Shown here piece after piece: positions 58,646-64,000 of a DNA stretch of 64,000 bases; within the stretch, counting starts at the first letter, position 1; each line of letters begins with the position of its first letter. The DNA comes from Selaginella tamariscina (Eukaryota > Streptophyta > Lycopodiopsida > Selaginellales > Selaginellaceae). The notes under the pieces are model-generated. The model saw only the letters and a list, made by a program, of their open reading frames with translations. It had not been told where the DNA came from and did no database searches. The stretch is taken from positions 236,061 through 300,060 of the forward strand of contig PUQB01000224.1 of assembly GCA_003024785.1 (NCBI GenBank). Reading direction: 5' to 3'. The translations under genes were made by a program, and so were the position numbers.

Positions 58646-59529
58646 GCAAGTATCAAACATCAATGCAAGCTTAATGCGGATATTGTGTCAGCTTAAATCA
58701 CAAGAGCAACTTATTATGTCTGGGCTTGGTGACCCTCGGCTTCCACTGTAAGTATTCCATATAATAATTTAGTGACATTCTTGTTGTGTTTTCAAATACA
58801 GGCACTTCAGAGAAGGCTTAACTAAATTTCCTATGAAAACCCATCCTCTGGATATTCGACTGTGTGATCCAAATAATGAAGTCAATCCTGAAAACCTGGA
58901 ACCGAGGTAATATTATGTGTGCGTGCGTGTGCGTGTGCGTGTTCATGCATGTTAATACAGACAAAGAGTGTGGCTGAGATCTAAGCAAAAGTTATCTGAG
59001 GACCAAGCATTGCATAGGTAAGAAACTCATCAAGTTGTTATATGTATTAACATCCAATGTATAGGTGCGTTGCAGCATATGCTTCCGACTGGATGTTCCT
59101 TCAGACCATATTACGCCCTTATCAGGCGAAGCTCCGGAAAGGAGACTATAGGCTGCTAAGTCTCGACCATTCGTAAGTATATCTTTTCTGTTTACTTTGG
59201 CTAATGTATTACTGCAGGATGTGGTTTCATAAAGACATTAAGGGCAGACGAATGGCTTCTTTTCAAGGTTATTGTGTGTGCGTGTGTGTGGGTGATTATA
59301 TAATTCTCTACAAAAGATTTTAAGAGTTTGCTATATAGATCACTAGCCCAAAAGCAAGTGGTTCACGAGGTCTTGTAATTGGTCACATGTTTAACCAAAG
59401 TGGCGAGGTAACACACATACACGCACAATTAATTTAAGATTATTAATCAAGATGTTCTGTATACAGCTGGTTGTCACAGTAGTTCAACAAGGTCTTGCAA
59501 GAGTCAACTCAAACTCTGATGGCTCATGA
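57019..59529 (+). CDS. Peroxisomal-type acyl-CoA thioesterase with cNMP-binding-like domain, copy 2 (lacks SKL)
   Basis: Exon 1 (57,019-57,043) starts MEGRAAPR, and exon 2 gives IKEFLTSIPALQNLLPSAP. A cyclic-nucleotide-binding-like domain follows (VIVQEGEEGAGFYFIWEGQ, about 57,322-57,380). Two hot-dog thioesterase halves come next: GFVFGGQFVSQ (about 58,003-58,035), VHSLHSYFL, YQVDRIRDGKTFATR (about 58,360-58,410), then YASDWMFLQTILRP (about 59,078-59,125), MWFHKDIKGRRMASFQ and SPKASGSRGLVIGHMFNQ. The family hydrolyses fatty acyl-CoA in peroxisomes. Nearly all exons join in frame with GT-AG introns of 50-110 bp. One extra T near 57,488 breaks the frame after PGNFF. One missing A near 59,512 turns the SKL-stop ending of copy 1 into RVNSNSDGS. 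Either the gene lost peroxisomal targeting, or these are single-base sequence errors in an intact gene. Confidence 0.85.
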
Positions 59530-59599
59530 AGAATGCACACAGAACATAAAAAATAGCGCACAGTACAATATAATTTACTGTTGAATAATACTGGTTATG

Positions 59600-59935
59600 T
59601 ATATATGTCATGTGTGTATACCAAATGATCAGAGTTTATCTTGTAAACTTGCTTAGGAGGATTAAGTCGAATCATCTCTTCTTGTAGTGCATTAGATGAA
59701 ACGACGAGTCCGACAGAGGCACCGGCTTCAACAATGTTTTTGCAAGCTCCACAACCTGTACTGCGTGTGTGTGTGTGTGTGTGTGCATATTTATTATACA
59801 TACCTCTAGTGGTGATTTGTTGTACAACAGATGTTGAACTTTCTCAAGCTTAATTAAAGGTAGCTGCATATGGTGTGGCTGAACCATTTGCAGGAGGTCC
59901 AAAAGGTCTATTCACTTGCATTGTAAGTTGGGGCC
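59600..59935 (-). pseudogene. Unrecognised two-exon fragment
   Basis: Minus-strand stretches LIKLEKVQHLLYNKSPLE (about 59,860-59,810, followed by a GTATGT donor) and GASVGLVVSSNALQEEMIRL (about 59,730-59,670) look coding and are separated by a (GT)n-bearing 60-bp intron like those in the neighbouring thioesterase. I do not recognise the family. It may be the end of a gene lost to rearrangement. Confidence 0.3.
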
Positions 59936-59989
59936 CGAGCTAGTGCCGTTCTTGATTCGGATGGCGGTAGCTCCACATGGGATTCTGTG

Positions 59990-60260
59990 AGGGATATTTG
60001 ACTTTTCAAGTGAATATTGTGGTAATGGATACAAGATGTTATTAGGGAAACCGTGGTTGAGAGGAGCTAAGATACAACATGACTGGGAGTGCCAAGTGCT
60101 GCAGTTCCTTACGGATGATGGGGATATATCATCGTGCCTTCAGAGTGAGTCCGGGCACCCCACTAGCTATCCATCAATCTTCTCAACTGGGAGGCTGGAC
60201 TTGACCTACTGCCTTACTGTCGCCTTGCGTTTTGGAGTTGCTTGTGGTTGGGGAAGTTGA
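59990..60260 (+). pseudogene. Gypsy-type protease region fragment
   Basis: MLLGKPWLRGAKIQHDWEC (from 60,036) matches the LLGRPWL...DW motif after the protease active site in plant gypsy polyproteins. No RT or LTR is nearby, so it is an orphan fragment. Confidence 0.45.
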
Positions 60261-60679
60261 TTTTTGTGAGGAGACCATTATCTCTCTGTACAAACACTAT
60301 GTAGAATCCCTACCGAGCAAATGTTTGATGGGAAAAGATGCAGTAATTAAGGAGATTAATGTCTATGGTTATAATTAGCATGCAAGGTGGTCAACGGCTG
60401 ATAAGAAACAACGTTATTCGGTGTAAAGATGTGTTTACAGGTCCGTTACCTTTAGTTATACCGATTCATTTGTAGATGCGTTATAGCCGGAGATATTATT
60501 GAACCAACACACTTCTTACATTTGCTTCCACATGTACTTTGATTGCTCCTTTTAAGAGGAAATCTATTGTCCTCGGTACTTAGGATCCTCCAAAGAGCCA
60601 AAGATAAGAGAGATTTCTTTACACACGATTCTAATTTTTTCCCCAATGGTATGCGACCCATTACTTGCACACCAAGTTG

Positions 60680-61674
60680 AATGGGTTAGTTTTTAAAAAT
60701 TAATATGGTTTTTATTCTATGCATATAATTTTATATAGTTTTTTACATGGTGCATAACTCTCATATGGTAAAGATAGCTACGTGTGTAATTTTGTACGTA
60801 GATATGGTTAAAATTATAGTTTTATCTTCAAAATATAATTTTTAACAATAAATTATGTCCTTAAAACAATTATTAAAATACAAAAATTGACTTTGTATGA
60901 GGTTTTTAATTAAATTGAGTTTTATATTTATAGTTAATTATAAGGCTCACAATTGATTTGAGGTATTAATATACCCATACACACAATTGTATGTGTATGT
61001 AGATGCATATGCATACAACTGAGGTACTATATTATATTTATAATATGCACTAAATTTACTCTTATGATATGTATGTCAAGTGTAGGCATGTCAAAATACA
61101 TGAGTGTTTGAAAATATGCCTCTCCAAAATGTGGTTTATTGGACTGCACTTCTAATGGATAAGTGTTGAATAGGGAGAGTGAGTTATATATATATGGGGG
61201 TAACATATTATATATATAATTGCATTAGTATATATAATAATTTATTATGAGTATTTATATATCTTTAATGAAGTATATAGAATGTAATCCCATACATAAC
61301 AACAAATATGTGTGTGTGTGAACATTATAAAATTTGTTTAATTAATAATTAGTTAATCTACACCGTTCAATTTAAGATATGATTTTTAATCTTTACTGTT
61401 AATTAAAGGTTTAAGGTTTTAGTTGCCTACAACTATAGAGAAACAAAGAAGCATGAAAGTTGCGAAATTGTCATTGTGTGCTAACATGGAGTTCCACTTT
61501 AACTCTAGGTGTTTGTCCCTCTTCTTATTTTTTTTTTATTTTTCTATTTAAATTTTAAGGAGAAAGGGCCAAAAGAAATAAATAAAGGTAAGACCAACAT
61601 TTCTTTGTAGAAATTTTATTTCTAAATATGTTTATATAATATATAATTTATTAATATGTATACATAGCTCTCTT

Positions 61675-61714
<40 letters not shown>

Positions 61715-62960
61715 TAAAATGTATATCATTTTAATATCAAAATGATATGCATTTAATATATATATTATATGATACAATCGTATGCTATATATATGCATAT
61801 TAATTAACATTTTGATCATTTACAAGTAGTCTATAAACACAATGTTGATGCATCTTGAAGATAAAAATAATGTTTATATGTGTGTGTTCATATTCATGTA
61901 TATAAAATGTTATATATATATATAATATAGTGTATATGTTGCACATGTGAATGTATATATGTACATTGGCATATATATTTTATGATATGATAATATATAC
62001 ATGAAAGAGAAAAAAAAAGTGTATTCATTATTCATTTTAATGAATATTATTGCTAAGTGTTTTTGTTTTTATTAATGGACAAGTTAAAGAGTTTTGTGTA
62101 AAAATTAAAATTATAGACTTATTTTATATTTTATATTGACTTTCAAGCTTCAATGCTAGATCGAAGAGCTTAAAAAACTCTTAGACACCTTTATGTTTTC
62201 TCTCTCTAATGTATATATAATTTATATATACACACATAAGGAAAGTGTATATATAATTAAGAATGTATATTTTGACTATACATGTACATACACACACATA
62301 TAATACATATAGCTTAACTATCTTATTTATATGTATGTTTGCTTATTTGCACAAGGTTTTGAAATCAGAAGTAGGACATAAAGACATTATAACAAGTAAC
62401 ATATTGCTGAATGCACACATGAATGCAAGATTTTAAATTTATATTTTGGCCTAAACTCATAATCATATAAAAAACCATGTAGAAAACCAAGTGGTTGAAC
62501 TTTGGATTAATCATAGTAAGTAGCTAAATCATATAAAAAATCAGCTATAATAAACCACATTATAACCACTTAATAAACTATTATTTCGAACATAATGAAT
62601 AACCACATCACCTTCACATGGTTTGAAAAACCATGTCATCTTTATATTTTAACAAAAACTAACATGGTTTTTTCATGTAGTTAGTTCGAAGTTTAATCAC
62701 TAGTTTTTTATATGATCTTTTCATTTAAAAAGCACATTGTTGTTTTGCTGAATGAACATTTGCGATCTCCAGCTCTACAAGTGTCGCTCCCAACACCTTG
62801 CTGATGAACTTCTTGTATGCATTAGCAAGAATCTCATTTCTTTTCTTTATTTGGTACTCCATGTTTTTGTTACAACCAAGAAATATGGATCAATATATGT
62901 GTCGCTTAAACATAGTTATAAATGATATGTCTATGAGAACTTTGAGCAAGAAGCACCCAG
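60680..62960. other. AT-rich intergenic DNA with microsatellites
   Basis: No gene is supported. There is an (AC)n run at about 61,676-61,704 flanked by (TA)n, a (TA)n stretch at 61,905-61,930, and many GTATATAT words. Confidence 0.6.
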
Positions 62961-62985
62961 TTACACCAAAAAATATACTTTCAAC

Positions 62986-63582
62986 AGACTCACAATTTCT
63001 TGCAATTCTGTATGTTGCAAGCCATTTGCTCACCGAAGAACTACAAGCCTTCTAGTCCTAGTTCCTAGTATGGATAAAACTGGAGGAACTACAAACCATC
63101 TACTCACAATTCCTATTAATGTGAACTACGAGCAAACCAACCGTAATTCTCTATAGTCTTTTACCACAAGAATTGCGAGTGGACAATGCTAGTTCTTTGA
63201 AGAAGAACTTGGGGATAGAATTGAAGGAATTGCGAGCCATCAGCTCGTAGTTCCTATTAGTGTGAATTGCGAGTTGGTTGCTCGCAATCCTTTAAAGCCT
63301 TAAGAAGCAAATACTATGTATAAGAGTATGGCTCATAGTTTCTAGCACAAAGGAATTGCAACCAATCAGTTCATAGTTCCATGAGGAAGAACTCTGAGTG
63401 CACCACTCACAGTTTTCTTGAAATGGAACATCAATGCTTTCAACTCGCAGTTCTCTACAAACAAAATTGTTAATCCCATTTCTTATAGTAAATTAAAAGA
63501 AAGAACTGTGAGTAGACATTCCACAATTTCTGAAGAAAAAAAAAAAAAAAAAAAAAACCTGTGAGTGGACAACTTGTAGTTT
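62986..63582. repeat. Array of about 11 imperfect inverted repeats, arms GGAAYTRCGAG / CTCGYAGTTCC
   Basis: Units of about 28 bp each form a hairpin with arms like GGAATTGCGAG and CTCGTAGTTCC around a 5-9 base loop. Clear units are at 63,084-63,112, 63,123-63,151, 63,227-63,255, 63,263-63,289, 63,352-63,380, 63,389-63,416, 63,502-63,530 and 63,557-63,582. Spacing is 40-70 bp and linkers are AT-rich and dissimilar. It has the same plan as the three palindrome arrays upstream, with a different arm sequence. A 20-base poly-A run (about 63,536-63,557) interrupts it. No gene is recognisable after it before the window ends. Confidence 0.75.
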
Positions 63583-64000
63583 CACAATAATGAACTTCAA
63601 ACAAGAAGGACAAAATGCGACTTATGAGCTAATTGTATGCTTTCATATGACTGGTCATTGGGACTCCACAGGCCAGATGTAGGGCAACTTACAAAGCCTT
63701 GGTGATCACCATGACATTGTTACTAGTGTCCAGTCCTGGGGGTTTGCACCAGTGAGTCGGCCTTTACCTCGAGAGCACTGAAAAGTGTTGTGATGTCCTC
63801 TACCTAGACGCCACAAGGGCCCATGTACATGTGGGTAGGAGTTCCACTATGCACAATGTTGTTGCCCCCTTGTTGGTATCACATTGGACTAGGACCAAAG
63901 CAAGAGGAGAGTAATTGGGAGAGATGGGGGACATAAGGAATCTATATATATATATATATATTGCCTGTCCGATACAATGTGGCCCCAAAGAAGGTGAAGC
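63583..64000. other. Unassigned end of window
   Basis: No reading frame is convincing here. 63,940-63,960 is a (TA)n run. If the fourth array belongs to a mobile element, its gene could begin here or beyond the window. Confidence 0.4.

Overview
This looks like a repeat-rich nuclear window from a land plant or close streptophyte relative. The evidence is a plant-type beta carbonic anhydrase, a plant-type A1 aspartic protease, a peroxisomal acyl-CoA thioesterase with an N-terminal cyclic-nucleotide-binding-like domain, plant Ty1/copia and Ty3/gypsy (chromovirus) retroelements, GT-AG introns of about 50-130 bp, and AT-rich intergenic DNA full of (GT)n/(AC)n microsatellites. The compact introns argue against a typical angiosperm, but I cannot place the genus from sequence alone.

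Layout. 1-5.6 kb: an AT-rich repeat field, an array of about 18 perfect or near-perfect palindromes, and a broken gene of the DUF7869 (RNase H-like, transposon-associated) type. 6.1-14.0 kb: a DNA transposon with two divergent genes, a MULE-like transposase with a SWIM finger (minus strand) and a ParB-like/DNA-methyltransferase-like fusion (plus strand), separated by a second palindrome array. 14.0-18.4 kb: a decayed copia element (minus). 19.7-21.1 kb: beta carbonic anhydrase (minus). 23.7-31.7 kb: two direct copies of a segment carrying an aspartic protease gene. 31.9-34.3 kb: acyl-CoA thioesterase copy 1 (minus). 34.3-42.1 kb: a copia remnant split by a full-length chromovirus with LTRs and a 5-bp target duplication. 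42.9-46.1 kb: another copia remnant. 46.8-54.6 kb: a second, diverged member of the transposase plus ParB/methyltransferase element, with the same gene order, intron positions and central inverted-repeat array. 57.0-59.5 kb: thioesterase copy 2, inverted relative to copy 1. 59.6-63.99 kb: retroelement scraps, AT-rich DNA and a fourth array of inverted repeats.

The most interesting content is the pair of elements at 6.1-14.0 and 46.8-54.6 kb. Each pairs a MULE-type transposase with a protein that joins a ParB/sulfiredoxin-like domain to a beta-class DNA N4/N6 methyltransferase-like fold. The catalytic DPPY position reads DLPN in both copies. Each carries a dense central array of palindromes with a GCCGACT core, the same core just inside both ends, and termini built from GAATATTC blocks that also read as extended heat-shock elements. 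The DUF7869 element at 1-5.6 kb shares part of this plan (central palindrome array, GAATATTC blocks on both sides) with a different gene and a different palindrome.

Many conserved reading frames in the window are broken by single-base indels, often in homopolymers. Some are shared between duplicates and so are probably real decay. Others may be consensus errors in the assembly. I mark affected genes accordingly.
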